Made by a program: the position numbers and the translations under genes. From Roseateles chitinivorans (GTDB lineage: Bacteria > Pseudomonadota > Gammaproteobacteria > Burkholderiales > Burkholderiaceae_C): a DNA stretch of 64,000 nt. Shown here in pieces: positions 18,205 through 26,982 of this stretch (the stretch's first letter is position 1; each line of letters starts with the position of its first letter). The notes below the pieces were generated by a model, which was given only the letters and a program-made list of their open reading frames with translations, was not told where the DNA came from and did not search any database. The stretch is taken from positions 1 through 64,000 of the forward strand of contig NZ_PEOG01000019.1 of assembly GCF_002761755.1 (NCBI RefSeq), in the 5' to 3' direction.

Positions 18205-19131
18205 TCAGCGGGCGTCGAGCTCCCGATGCCGCTTCAGCACCTGGCCGTGGTACGCGAACTGCCTGGCCAGCGTCTCCACGAGATAGACCGAGCGGTGCTG
18301 GCCCCCGGTGCAGCCGATGGCCACCGTCAGGTAGCTGCGCTGGTCCTGCGCGAAATTGGGCAGCCACTGCGCGATGAAGGCACCGATCTGGCTGAGCATC
18401 AGCCGCACTTCCGGCTGGCCTTCCAGGTAGGCCGCGACCGGCTCGTCGCGGCCGGTGAAGGGGCGCAGCTCGCGGTCGTAATACGGGTTGGGCAGCACGC
18501 GCACGTCGAAGACGAAGTCCGCGTCGCTGGGCACGCCGTGCTTGAACGCGAAGGACTCGAACACCAGCGTCAGCGAGGCGCCGCTGACATGCACCAGGTC
18601 GCGCAGCCAGCCGCGCAGCTGCGCCGGGCGGAGTTGGCTGCTGTCGATGACGGTCGATTCCATCCGCAGCGGCGTCAGCAGCTCGCGCTCCAGTGCGATC
18701 GCCTCCTGCAGCGCGCGGTGGGTGTCGCTGTCCTCGTTGCCGACGCGCAGCGGATGCGGGCGGCGGGTCTCGGAGAAGCGGCGCATCAACGTGTCGTCGT
18801 CGGCGTCCAGGAAGATCGAGCGCAGCGACACGCCTTCCTGGCGCATCGTCTTGATGTGGCCCAGCAGCTGCGGCAGCGAGCCGGCGCTGCGCACGTCCAC
18901 CGCGATGGCGACACGGCGCCAGCCGCGCTCGCGCTCCAGGTCGAGGAATTGCGGCAGCAGCTCGGGCGGCAGGTTGTCGACGCAGAAGAAGCCGGCGTCC
19001 TCGAGCGCATGCATCGCGATCGACTTGCCGCCGCCGGACATGCCGGTGACGAGCACGACCTCGCCGCGCGGCGAGTTGGCGTTGGGCGTGGCCTGGGGCG
19101 CCGGCACCGGCGCGGTGTGGGGCGCGCTCAT
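18205..19131 (-). CDS. rapZ: RNase adapter protein RapZ
   Basis: A 308-residue P-loop protein of the RapZ/YvcJ family. Walker A is GMSGGGKSIAMHALED, followed by FFCVDNLPPELL, and the C-terminal domain contains the family signature VAIGCTGGQHRSVYLVE. In enterobacteria RapZ binds a small RNA and directs RNase E; GTP/ATP binding is shared by the family. The N-terminus is about 25 residues longer than the fold. Its start overlaps the recN stop (ATGA). Confidence 0.93.
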   Translation of the reverse strand: MSAPHTAPVPAPQATPNANSPRGEVVLVTGMSGGGKSIAMHALEDAGFFCVDNLPPELLPQFLDLERERGWRRVAIAVDVRSAGSLPQLLGHIKTMRQEGVSLRSIFLDADDDTLMRRFSETRRPHPLRVGNEDSDTHRALQEAIALERELLTPLRMESTVIDSSQLRPAQLRGWLRDLVHVSGASLTLVFESFAFKHGVPSDADFVFDVRVLPNPYYDRELRPFTGRDEPVAAYLEGQPEVRLMLSQIGAFIAQWLPNFAQDQRSYLTVAIGCTGGQHRSVYLVETLARQFAYHGQVLKRHRELDAR

Positions 19132-20825
19132 GGCTTCACCTTCCTGCCGGCGGCGGGCACGGCGGAGGCGGACAGGTCCAGCATCTCCTGCGCATGCGCC
19201 AGCGAGGTCGACGACAGGCGCTCGCCGCCGAGCATCCGGGCGATCTCGGCGGTGCGGGCCTCGCCGGCGATCGGGCGGACCTCGGAGTTGGTCTTGCCGT
19301 CCTTGAGCGCCTTGGCCACGAGGAAGTGGTGATCGGCGCAGGCGGCGACCTGCGGCAGGTGGGTGACCGCCAGGACCTGCACCCGCTGGCCGAGCTGCTT
19401 CATCAGGCGGCCGACGGTCTCCGCGACCGCGCCGCCGACGCCGGCATCGATCTCGTCGAAGATCAGCGTGCCGGCGCCGCTGTTCTGCTGGCTGGTGGTG
19501 ACGGCGATGGCCAGCGCGATGCGCGACAGCTCACCGCCCGAGGCGACCTTGGCCAGCGGGCGCGGCGTGCTGCCGGCGTGGCCGGCGACGAGGAACTCGG
19601 CCGACTCCAGGCCGAAGCTCTGCGGCTCGTCCTGCGGCAGCAGCGCGACCTCGAATCGGCCGCCGGCCATGCCCAGCTGCTGCATCGCCTGCGACACCGC
19701 GTTCGACAGCGCCGGCGCCGCCTTGGCGCGCGCGGTGCTGACCGCCTTGGCTTCCTTCTGATAGCGCTTGAGCGCGGCGGCCTGCCGGGCCTGCAGCGCG
19801 TCGAGATCCGAGGCGGCGTCGAGCTGCGCGAGCTCGGCCTTCCATTCCGCGAGCAGGGCCGGCAGCTCGGCCGGCTGGCGGCGATAGCGGCGGGCGAGCG
19901 TGACCCAGGCGGACAGCCGGTCGTCGAGCTGCTGCAGCCGGTCCGGATCGAGGTCCGCGGCATGCAGGTAGGCCCCCAGGCTGTGGGCGGCGTCCTGCAA
20001 CTGGGCCTGCGCGCCGAGCAGCGCATTGACGGTGTCCTGCAGGCCGGCGTCATAGCCGACCACGTCCTGCAGCGCGGACAGGGCCTCGTCGGTCAGCGAC
20101 TCGGCATTGATCTCGGCCTCGGCGATGCGCTCGAGCGCGCCGCGCGCGGCATCCATCAGCGATTGCGCATGCGAGAGACGCTGGTGCTCCGCGTTGAGCT
20201 CGTCCCATTCGTCGGCGCCGGGCGCGAGGCGGTCGACCTCGCCGATCTGCCAGCTCAGGCGCTCATGCTCGCGCGCCAGGTCCGCCTGCTTCGACTGCGC
20301 GGCGGCCAGCGCCTCGCTCGCCTGGCGCCAGTCGGCGAAGGCGGCGGCCATCGGCCGGGTCTCGATCTGGGCGAAGCTGTCCAGCAGCTCGCGCACGCTG
20401 GCCGGGCGGGTCAGGCCTTGCCAGGCGTGCTGGCCGTGGATGTCGAGCAGGTGCTCGGCCAGCTCGCGCAATTGGGCGACGGTGGCGGTGCCGCCGTTGA
20501 TCCACGCGCGGCTCTTGCCCTGGGCGTCGATGACGCGGCGCAGCAGCAGCGTGTCCTCGGCGCCGTCGGTGGTGTCGAAGCCGGCTTCCTCCAGCCAGGC
20601 GGCGAGGGCGGCGGGGCGGTCGAACTCGGCGGAGATCTCGGCGCGGGCGGCGCCCTCGCGCACGACGGCGGCGTCGCCGCGCGAGCCCAGGGCCAGCTGC
20701 AGCGCGTCGATCAGGATGGATTTGCCGGCGCCGGTTTCGCCGGTGAGGGCGGAGAAGCCGGCGGCGAAGTCCAGCTCCAGCGCCGGGACGATGACGAAGT
20801 CCTTGAGGCTCAGACGGCGCAGCAT
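19128..20825 (-). CDS. recN: DNA repair protein RecN
   Basis: A 565-residue SMC-like ATPase for double-strand-break repair. The N-terminal Walker A is LTGETGAGKSILIDALQLALG, a long coiled-coil middle (about residues 150-370) follows, and the C-terminus holds the signature VASGGELSRIALAI and Walker B TLIFDEIDAGVGG. The start at 20825 shares a base with the nadK stop (TGATG); in-frame sequence upstream is nadK and hrcA antisense. The nadK-recN-rapZ genes are tightly coupled. In many bacteria recN is under LexA control, but I did not identify an SOS box. Confidence 0.95.
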   Translation of the reverse strand: MLRRLSLKDFVIVPALELDFAAGFSALTGETGAGKSILIDALQLALGSRGDAAVVREGAARAEISAEFDRPAALAAWLEEAGFDTTDGAEDTLLLRRVIDAQGKSRAWINGGTATVAQLRELAEHLLDIHGQHAWQGLTRPASVRELLDSFAQIETRPMAAAFADWRQASEALAAAQSKQADLAREHERLSWQIGEVDRLAPGADEWDELNAEHQRLSHAQSLMDAARGALERIAEAEINAESLTDEALSALQDVVGYDAGLQDTVNALLGAQAQLQDAAHSLGAYLHAADLDPDRLQQLDDRLSAWVTLARRYRRQPAELPALLAEWKAELAQLDAASDLDALQARQAAALKRYQKEAKAVSTARAKAAPALSNAVSQAMQQLGMAGGRFEVALLPQDEPQSFGLESAEFLVAGHAGSTPRPLAKVASGGELSRIALAIAVTTSQQNSGAGTLIFDEIDAGVGGAVAETVGRLMKQLGQRVQVLAVTHLPQVAACADHHFLVAKALKDGKTNSEVRPIAGEARTAEIARMLGGERLSSTSLAHAQEMLDLSASAVPAAGRKVKP

Positions 20826-21700
20826 CAGGTGTTTCCTTCGTTCCAGCGGAGCTTGCGGCGCAGCGTGGCGTAGTAGGACCAGCCGCGCGGATGCAGGAAG
20901 GGCGCGCGGTGCTGGGAGCGGCGCACGGTGATGCAGTCGCCGTGCAGCAGCGAGGCGAGGGATTGCATGTCGAAGTTCACCGACGCGTCGCGGCCGGCGA
21001 CGATCGTGAGGCGCACCTCGCCGCTGTCGGGCAGGACGATCGGGCGGTTGGAGAGCGCATGGGACGCGATCGGCAGCAGCACCCAGCCGGCGATGCCGGG
21101 ATGGAGGATCGGGCCGCCGGCGGACAGCGCATAGGCGGTGGAGCCGGTGGGGGTGCCGACGATGACGCCGTCGGCGCGCATGTTGGCGACGAACTCGTCG
21201 CCGACGTCGACGCGCAGCTCGACCATGGCGGCGGTGGCGCCGCGGGAGACGACGACGTCGTTGAGGGCCACGCCGGAGAAGATCTGCTCGCCGTCGCGGA
21301 AGACCGCGCCTTCGAGCAGGGAGCGGTGCTCGATCTCGAAGTCGCCGGCGAGGATGGGGGCGAGGGCGTCGCGGAACTGGTCGGCGGAGATGTCGGTGAT
21401 GAAGCCCAGGCGGCCCTGGTTGATGCCGACCAGGGGCAGGCCGTAGCGGGCGACCTGGCGGGCGAAGCCGAGCATGGTGCCGTCGCCGCCGACGACGATC
21501 GCCAGGTCGCACTGGGTGCCGAGTTCGGCATGGGTCAATGCGGGGAAGGCGGTGATGCCGGTGCTGTCGGCGGTTTCCTGTTCCAGGGAAACATCCAATC
21601 CCTGGGAGGCGACAAAATCGGCAATCTCTTCCAGGATGGGCCGGATACCCCGGGCCTGGGGTTTTCCGACGATGGCCACGTGACGGAAGCGCTTGGACAT
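20825..21700 (-). CDS. nadK: NAD kinase
   Basis: A 291-residue NAD kinase making NADP. The GGDGT motif ([13 protein letters not shown]), the downstream NE-type ADVVV-like core ([15 protein letters not shown]) and the glycine-rich segment [21 protein letters not shown] are all present. It is divergent from hrcA across an 82-bp gap, an arrangement common in Burkholderiales. Confidence 0.95.
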   Translation of the reverse strand: MSKRFRHVAIVGKPQARGIRPILEEIADFVASQGLDVSLEQETADSTGITAFPALTHAELGTQCDLAIVVGGDGTMLGFARQVARYGLPLVGINQGRLGFITDISADQFRDALAPILAGDFEIEHRSLLEGAVFRDGEQIFSGVALNDVVVSRGATAAMVELRVDVGDEFVANMRADGVIVGTPTGSTAYALSAGGPILHPGIAGWVLLPIASHALSNRPIVLPDSGEVRLTIVAGRDASVNFDMQSLASLLHGDCITVRRSQHRAPFLHPRGWSYYATLRRKLRWNEGNT

Positions 21701-21782
21701 AGCGCGGAATTACACCACAGCGAGGTGGCGGGGCCCGGGGCTGGGAAGGGGTGCCGCTGATGGCTTCACTAGAATGAAAACC

Positions 21783-22796
21783 ATGCTCGACGACCGCGCG
21801 AAAACACTGCTGAAGGCTCTGGTGGAGCGGTACATCGCCGACGGCCAGCCGGTGGGCTCCCGCACGCTGTCGAAGGCGTCGGGGCTGGAGCTGAGCCCGG
21901 CGACGATCCGCAACGTGATGGCCGACCTGGAGGAGCTGGGTCTGATCGCCAGCCCGCACACGAGCGCGGGGCGGATTCCGACGGCGCGGGGCTACCGGCT
22001 GTTCGTGGACACGCTGCTGACGGCCAAGCCGGGGATGCCGCGCGAGGCGGGTTCCTTCGAAAGCCAGCTGCTGCCGGATCAGCCGCAACGGGTGATCGCC
22101 AACGCGGCGCAGCTGCTGAGCAGCCTGTCGAGTTTCGTGGGCGTGGTGACGTCGCCGCGCAAGACGGCGGTGTTCCACCACATCGAGTTCCTGCGGCTGG
22201 GCGAGCGCCGGGTGCTGGTGATCATGGTGTCGCCCGACGGGGACGTGCAGAACCGGCTGGTGTTCACGGCGCAGGACCTGTCGCAGTCGGACCTGACGGA
22301 GGCGAGCAACCGGCTGAATGCGCATTACGCGGGGCTGAGCCTGGACGTGGTGCGGGACCGCTTGCGCTCGGAGGTGGACCAGCTGCGCGGGGAGATCGCC
22401 AAGCTGATGAGCGCGGCGGTGGACGTGGGGCAGCAGGGGCTGCAGGAACACGAGCCGATGATCATTTCCGGCGAGCGCAATCTGCTGACGGTGCAGGACT
22501 TCAGCCACGACATGGGCAGCCTGCGGCGGATGTTCGACCTCTTCGAGCAGAAGACGCAGCTGATGCGGCTGCTGGATGTGTCGTCGCGCGCGGAGGGCGT
22601 GCGGATCTACATCGGCGGCGAGAGCCAGGTGGTGCCGGTGGAGGAACTGTCCATCGTGTCGGCGCCGTATGAGGTCGATGGCGAGGTGGTCGGGACGCTG
22701 GGGGTCATCGGGCCGACGCGGATGGCATACGACCGGATGATCGAGATCGTCGACATCACGTCGAGGATGGTGAGCAACGCGCTGTCGCAGAAGTAG
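21783..22796 (+). CDS. hrcA: Heat-inducible transcription repressor HrcA
   Basis: A 337-residue repressor of heat-shock operons that binds CIRCE elements. It has an N-terminal winged helix ([20 protein letters not shown] ... [18 protein letters not shown]) and a C-terminal GAF-like sensing domain ([18 protein letters not shown]). The start [10 protein letters not shown] at 21783 matches family practice; an ATG three codons earlier (21774) is equally possible and there is no strong ribosome site. No CIRCE sequence was seen in the window, so its targets lie elsewhere. Confidence 0.94.
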   Translation: MLDDRAKTLLKALVERYIADGQPVGSRTLSKASGLELSPATIRNVMADLEELGLIASPHTSAGRIPTARGYRLFVDTLLTAKPGMPREAGSFESQLLPDQPQRVIANAAQLLSSLSSFVGVVTSPRKTAVFHHIEFLRLGERRVLVIMVSPDGDVQNRLVFTAQDLSQSDLTEASNRLNAHYAGLSLDVVRDRLRSEVDQLRGEIAKLMSAAVDVGQQGLQEHEPMIISGERNLLTVQDFSHDMGSLRRMFDLFEQKTQLMRLLDVSSRAEGVRIYIGGESQVVPVEELSIVSAPYEVDGEVVGTLGVIGPTRMAYDRMIEIVDITSRMVSNALSQK

Positions 22797-22904
22797 AGGC
22801 GGGTGCTCGGCGGGAGCGCGCTGGCGCACCGTTAGAATCCGCCGCTCCGGTGCAAGGCCGGAGCACGAATCCGCCAGGGTTCGTATATGCGCATTACCCC
22901 CAGG

Positions 22905-22981
22905 GGGCCGTTAGCTCAGTTGGTTAGAGCAGAGGACTCATAATCCTTTGGTCACAGGTTCAAGTCCTGTACGGCCTACCA
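22905..22981 (+). tRNA. tRNA with CAT anticodon (tRNA-Met, or tRNA-Ile2)
   Basis: A 77-nt cloverleaf with acceptor GGGCCGT/ACGGCCT, D arm AGCTCAGTTGGTTAGAGC, anticodon stem AGGA/TCCT with loop CTCATAA, TPsiC arm ACAGG-TTCAAGT-CCTGT and encoded ACCA. It is elongator-type, not initiator. CAT could be read as Met, or as Ile if the C is modified to lysidine; that cannot be settled by eye. An accessory segment starts 50 bp after its 3' end. Confidence 0.9.
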
Positions 22982-23031
22982 ATATCCTTTTCCCGATGGT
23001 CCTTGATCGCCCGATTGGGACTCCATTGACT

Positions 23032-23985
23032 CTACGGGATGAAAATTTCTTCCCTGTGGTATTGAATAAAGCTCGAATGCGCCGCGAGTGGGACTTTCAC
23101 GGTTATGTATTGACGTAGCCCCAACGCGTTCACATCCCGCTCATCGAGCGTTGACGACACGATTAATGAGCCATCCTCACCGAACGAAATCAGGCCCTTG
23201 TCGAAGAGCTGATCCAGATTAGGTGCTAACAAAAGACCATTTCGAGGATCAAGACGCTCCATCGATGTCGTGCACAGTCGCCAAGGTTTAATGTGGCTTG
23301 CTCGGAGTAGACGGAGATCTCTGACGCCAGTCACGACGCATCTTTCGTGAAGGCGGATCACTTGATCCCGAAACGCCCCTTGGCCCTTTCTGGCAAGGAT
23401 CAGCGTGGCCCTCTCCGACTGCGACAGCGAAGAATCGCTCTGAATCTCTTCGCATTCTTTCTCTTCGACCTGTTCCAGGATCACAGCAGTGTCACAAGGC
23501 GGCTGAGGCAGTCCGCGAAGTCCCTGCGTCCATTCCATTACCAGTGCCATGAGATCGGCGCCAATCTCGGACAGATAAGCGCCCTGATTACCCTTTCCCG
23601 TTGATGTCCTCAGCGGGGAGTATTTTCGTGGCAGAGCAGGTAATAGCCGCGCAAGATCATCCGTTGGGCGCGCTTCGACTTGAACGGGCTGCCATTGCAC
23701 AGGCAGAAGCCATCCCCATTCGGACCAATTCGATCCGACGGAACGGAAGCTTGTCGGCTTTGGTGCTGTGGTGGCTGTGTCGCTAACGACACCCACTGCG
23801 CGAATGCGTCCGTCGGCATACGACACCACGGTGTCGCCAGGCTGGGCGCGGCGCATGTTGTTATAGAACTCATTGTTGGCACCGGAGGCTGAAGTTTTCG
23901 GACTCCAGAGGTAGCCGCCTTCGAATTCTTGCTGGAAGGTCTGCTTGTGATTGACCCACCAATGCGCACTTGATTTTGCTGACAT
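23032..23985 (-). CDS. HNH endonuclease with N-terminal EVE/PUA-like domain
   Basis: A 317-residue protein in two parts. The N-terminal half (HWWVNHKQTF, GYLWSPK, then RRAQPGDTVVSYADGRIRAV) resembles EVE/PUA-like modified-base readers. The C-terminal half is an HNH_2-type nuclease: CVVTG, LLRASHIKPW with the catalytic His, and NGLLLAPNLDQLFDKGLISF. I chose ATG 23985 with a ribosome site (GGGAG/AAGGA); an upstream TTG would add 12 residues. GC content is clearly below that of flanking housekeeping genes, suggesting transfer. The architecture fits a modification-dependent restriction enzyme; the target is unknown. It ends 50 bp from the tRNA. Confidence 0.75.
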   Translation of the reverse strand: MSAKSSAHWWVNHKQTFQQEFEGGYLWSPKTSASGANNEFYNNMRRAQPGDTVVSYADGRIRAVGVVSDTATTAPKPTSFRSVGSNWSEWGWLLPVQWQPVQVEARPTDDLARLLPALPRKYSPLRTSTGKGNQGAYLSEIGADLMALVMEWTQGLRGLPQPPCDTAVILEQVEEKECEEIQSDSSLSQSERATLILARKGQGAFRDQVIRLHERCVVTGVRDLRLLRASHIKPWRLCTTSMERLDPRNGLLLAPNLDQLFDKGLISFGEDGSLIVSSTLDERDVNALGLRQYITVKVPLAAHSSFIQYHREEIFIP

Positions 23986-24088
23986 TCCTTTGCTCCCTTG
24001 GGAGCGGAATGTAGCCTCCAACTAGCACCAATGTGTCAGCGGTAGGGCGTTTGATCGTGCGGAGCCGCAGGGACACCGCTCCGCACGA

Positions 24089-24961
24089 TCACATCGGCCT
24101 TGTGCTTTTGCACACGGGATACGCCGAGCAACCATAAAAAGCCTGTCCCGCATTTGGTCCACGCTTGGCCAAGCGCTTGACCATTGGTTGCGAGCAGGAC
24201 GGGCAGACCACCATCGTTGTGAGCGCCGAGGCGTCCGTTGCCTCTGGCTGCCGCTCGGGCTTCGCCAAAGACGCCGGCACCTCGGCGAGCATCCCCTTCA
24301 ATTTCGCCCCGTCGATCAACCGCACGTTCCGTCCCGAGGCGAAGGCCATTGCCTCCTTCGTGAACCTCCCCGCGGTCACCACGAACCCGCCAGCGGCCCC
24401 TCGTGCGGCCATCACGCCGTAAAGCTCACGCACAACGTCGACGCCAACCTTGTAGGCGCGCCAGTGCTTGCACTGAACCAGGTAGGTTTCGCTGCCATTG
24501 GACGCGGGTCGGCGCAGCACGAGGTCGACTCCGCCGTCGGCACCGCCACCGCCGGTTTCGATCACGACATAGCCCTTCTGACGAAAGCTCTCTCCGATGA
24601 GCAGCTCGAATTCAAGCCAACTCATGCCATCGACGGCTGAGAGGTCCTGACCCTCCGCGGCTTGGGCCAACAGCTCTTTTCGTTGCTTGCGGCGGACGGC
24701 TGACACGACCGCGCTCGCAAGCAAAGCGATCGGTAAGACGTACTGCCCAACTGCGGCGAATCCCTTCAATGTCGCGCCGATCATCACCGTATCGAGCTGC
24801 GGGGCGAGTGCCCCAGGTTGCAGCTTTGGCGCCGGCCGCTCCGCCCATGCGTGTAGTGCGACGTAAGCGGTAATGGCTAACCCGACGCAGACCCACCACG
24901 GCATCAGCGCAAACAGATCAATCCAGCCCTCTCCCGAGGACTTCGTTCTTCTTCTGGCCAT
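24089..24961 (-). CDS. Membrane-anchored Mrr-type restriction endonuclease with zinc finger
   Basis: A 290-residue protein. Two hydrophobic helices (about residues 20-40 and 68-88) anchor it. An Mrr_cat/DUF2034-type nuclease core follows, with SWLEFELLIGESFRQKGY, catalytic-type GGGADGGVDLVL and the QxK motif LVQCKHW. The C-terminus is a topoisomerase-type zinc ribbon (CPSCSQPMV ... FYGCSAYPVCK). In this superfamily the D-QxK centre cleaves DNA, often modified or foreign DNA. It is read in the same direction as the HNH gene, 103 bp upstream, and the two may work together. Confidence 0.8.
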   Translation of the reverse strand: MARRRTKSSGEGWIDLFALMPWWVCVGLAITAYVALHAWAERPAPKLQPGALAPQLDTVMIGATLKGFAAVGQYVLPIALLASAVVSAVRRKQRKELLAQAAEGQDLSAVDGMSWLEFELLIGESFRQKGYVVIETGGGGADGGVDLVLRRPASNGSETYLVQCKHWRAYKVGVDVVRELYGVMAARGAAGGFVVTAGRFTKEAMAFASGRNVRLIDGAKLKGMLAEVPASLAKPERQPEATDASALTTMVVCPSCSQPMVKRLAKRGPNAGQAFYGCSAYPVCKSTRPM

Positions 24962-25342
24962 TCGGCTCTCTCCCGGAAGATGTCCGCCGAGTATCGTGAC
25001 CGCCTCTCCCGAGGACCATCGGGCTTTCGCGACAAGCCGCCCGAACCGTTATCGACTGCACACCTTCGCCGCCGGCCGTCGGCTGGAATCCCTTCCCCGA
25101 CGCGCCTGTCCAAAGCAACAAGGTCCAGACGACCCCGGCCAATGAGGCATTCCTGTCTGCGGCCGCGGCGTTTGCAGCGCCTCCCGCCGCCACCCTTGGA
25201 TTGCCTTGCCCGTGCCGGCCCCGGCGAGAAGGGCTGGAGGCCTCGCGTGCCCCGTATGACCTTCGTCCACCGCCGTCGAAAGCCTCGTCCCTATAGTCGT
25301 CCCAAACAACGCCATGCCCACATGGCACACGGACAGGGATGG
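24962..25342. other. Intergenic region between divergent genes
   Basis: This 381-bp stretch separates the minus-strand Mrr gene from the plus-strand gene at 25343 and should hold both promoters. The plus frame stays open back to 24980, but the translation is Arg/Pro-rich and unlike a folded protein. No RNA gene, repeat or attachment site was recognised. Confidence 0.5.
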
Positions 25343-26302
25343 ATGCCGATGGCTGTCGCGAACCGATATACCCCCGATCTTCGAGCGCTTGCCGCTCGAT
25401 TCACTGCCCTCGCGCAGCAGGAGCCGGAGGCCGCCATGAACCTGTGGCGGACCGAGGTGGCGCCTCTTCCGTCTCTTCTTTCAGCGACAGTCGGTCGCTT
25501 CGCCGATCCGTCGCTTTCGCCTTCGGCACGCGCGACGCTGACCGCTCGGCCTGACGGCAATGCGCTGCTCTTGCGTTGGTTCCTCGACAGACAGGACCGC
25601 CCAGCGTTCCCCCGAACGCAGTTCTTTTCATCGTCTGTGGCCTACGCGTTCTGTGAGGCTCTCGTTCGTCAACGCGGGAAGCCAGCCGCGAGTGCCGCGA
25701 TCAGGGAAGGGCGCGTCGTCTTGCTTGGACTGCGTCAAGACACGTCGACGCTCGCAAACAAGGGGCGCGGCATTTACGACGACTACATCGTGGTCCTGAA
25801 CGCGTGGGGGCAGCGAGGTCATGCCCATCTCTTTCCGGCGACCACCGAGCCGACCGCGCAATACGCTCAGCGGGCATCGGTCACCGCCAGCGGAGCGCGC
25901 GTCGATGCCCGCTACAAGGACGTCCGATTCAAGGAGGCCCACGGTGCCGACGTGGACAGGGACGGCATCCGTGACGCGGGCCGGCTCGCCGCCGGCACCT
26001 ACTTCTTCACCGAGCTTCCCAGGATCTTCTTGAAGGACCGCGCCTTCTGGGCCACCACGGATCAGACGGTCGAGCGCGATACCGATGGAGACGGGCGCTT
26101 CACCTTGGCGGACCGTGATCGAATCGATCGTCATGGTGTCGGACGGACCATGTACATCCACCAGGGAGGTCCAACCACCAACCCGGCGGTGAACACCTGG
26201 TCGGCAGGCTGCCAGACGGTGCCTCAGAACCACTATCCTCGCTTCCTTGGCTCACTCGGCGCACGCCCCAAGTTCTTCTATGTCCTGGTCGACTGCCGCT
26301 GA
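25343..26302 (+). CDS. Protein with YkuD-like His/Cys motif and EF-hand-like loops
   Basis: A protein of about 319 residues without signal peptide. Near the C-terminus IHQGG is followed about 15 residues later by SAGCQTV, the spacing of the His and Cys of L,D-transpeptidase (YkuD) active sites. Before it lie two Asp-rich loops (DVDRDGIRDAG, DTDGDGRFTLAD) that look like EF-hand or dockerin calcium sites. The start is uncertain: ATG 25343 has GGGAT just upstream, while 25322 and 25349 are alternatives. It overlaps the next gene by 23 bp. A cell-wall role is inference from the motif; I do not recognise the family with confidence. Confidence 0.6.
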   Translation: MPMAVANRYTPDLRALAARFTALAQQEPEAAMNLWRTEVAPLPSLLSATVGRFADPSLSPSARATLTARPDGNALLLRWFLDRQDRPAFPRTQFFSSSVAYAFCEALVRQRGKPAASAAIREGRVVLLGLRQDTSTLANKGRGIYDDYIVVLNAWGQRGHAHLFPATTEPTAQYAQRASVTASGARVDARYKDVRFKEAHGADVDRDGIRDAGRLAAGTYFFTELPRIFLKDRAFWATTDQTVERDTDGDGRFTLADRDRIDRHGVGRTMYIHQGGPTTNPAVNTWSAGCQTVPQNHYPRFLGSLGARPKFFYVLVDCR

Positions 26303-26951
26303 ATCCCCGCTGCGCGTCCTCGCGACGCTCTCACTCGCTGCATTCGCCGGTGCTTCTCACGCCGACGCACCGCCGCCCGCCACGCCGTGCTCGATCGTCG
26401 CCTTCGTCGAGGAAACCGACCCTGCCGGCTTGAACGTCCGCGCCGCGCCGAATGCGAAAGCCCGCGTGCTGGGCACGCTGCCGCCCGTCTGGGTCGACAA
26501 GGCCTCCGGCAGCTGGATCCGCATCCGTGTCGAGATCACCGCGAGCGACGCCGGTTGGTTCCGAATCCGAAATGCGCGGGATGACGAGGACCTGACCGGC
26601 CAACCACCGCGGCCGACATTCGCGGGTGAAGGCTGGGTCTCGGGCAAGAAGCTCGTGGTGAAGCCTCAGGCCCGTGTCGGCCGCGCTCGCCCCGACGCTC
26701 AAGCACCGGTCTGGCTCAAGCTCGACGACGAGCAGATGTTCGACAGCGACGTGATGGTCAGCGCCAGTTCGCTCGCGGCGTGCCACGGGCCGTGGGCGCA
26801 GGTGGAGTACGTCGATGCGAAGCTCCCCGCGGAAGAGCGGAAGGCGCTGAACATCGCTCCCGCTGCCCGCGCCGGCCTGCCTCCAGGTCGCTTCCGCCTC
26901 TGGGTGGACAAGATCTGCGGGTCTCAGGAAACGGTCTGCGACGGCTTGTAG
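26280..26951 (+). CDS. Secreted SH3b-like protein
   Basis: A 223-residue protein starting inside the 3' end of the previous gene. A signal peptide (hydrophobic RVLATLSLAAFAGASHADA) is followed by an SH3b-like segment (GLNVRAAPNAKARVLGTLPP ... WIRIRV, GWVSGKKL). The C-terminal half has two Cys pairs (SLAACHGPW, KICGSQETVCDGL). Bacterial SH3 domains often bind peptidoglycan, which fits the YkuD-like protein encoded upstream. The overlap suggests translational coupling. The exact function is unknown. Confidence 0.7.
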   Translation: MSWSTAAESPLRVLATLSLAAFAGASHADAPPPATPCSIVAFVEETDPAGLNVRAAPNAKARVLGTLPPVWVDKASGSWIRIRVEITASDAGWFRIRNARDDEDLTGQPPRPTFAGEGWVSGKKLVVKPQARVGRARPDAQAPVWLKLDDEQMFDSDVMVSASSLAACHGPWAQVEYVDAKLPAEERKALNIAPAARAGLPPGRFRLWVDKICGSQETVCDGL

Positions 26952-26952
26952 A

Positions 26953-26969
26953 GACGCCGCGGCGGCGTC
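26953..26969. terminator. Possible bidirectional terminator between convergent genes
   Basis: GACGCCGCGGCGGCGTC is a perfect palindrome in the 31 bp between the convergent SH3b-like gene and the histidine kinase gene. There is no T-run on either side, so this is a tentative call. Confidence 0.4.
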
Positions 26970-26982
26970 GCCACAAGCCCTC

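Noticed and set aside
20826..22829. A minus-strand extension upstream of recN reading through nadK and hrcA
   Set aside because: recN starts cleanly at 20825 with a TGATG junction to nadK; the upstream part is low-complexity His/Arg/Pro-rich antisense or out-of-frame sequence.
24980..25342. An extended N-terminus for the YkuD-like-motif gene
   Set aside because: The added sequence is rich in Arg and Pro and unlike a folded domain; a start with a ribosome-site-like sequence exists at 25343.
22905..26951. A full integrative element at tRNA-Met with attachment repeats
   Set aside because: No integrase gene and no second copy of the tRNA 3' end was found in the following 4 kb, so only a looser island call is supported.
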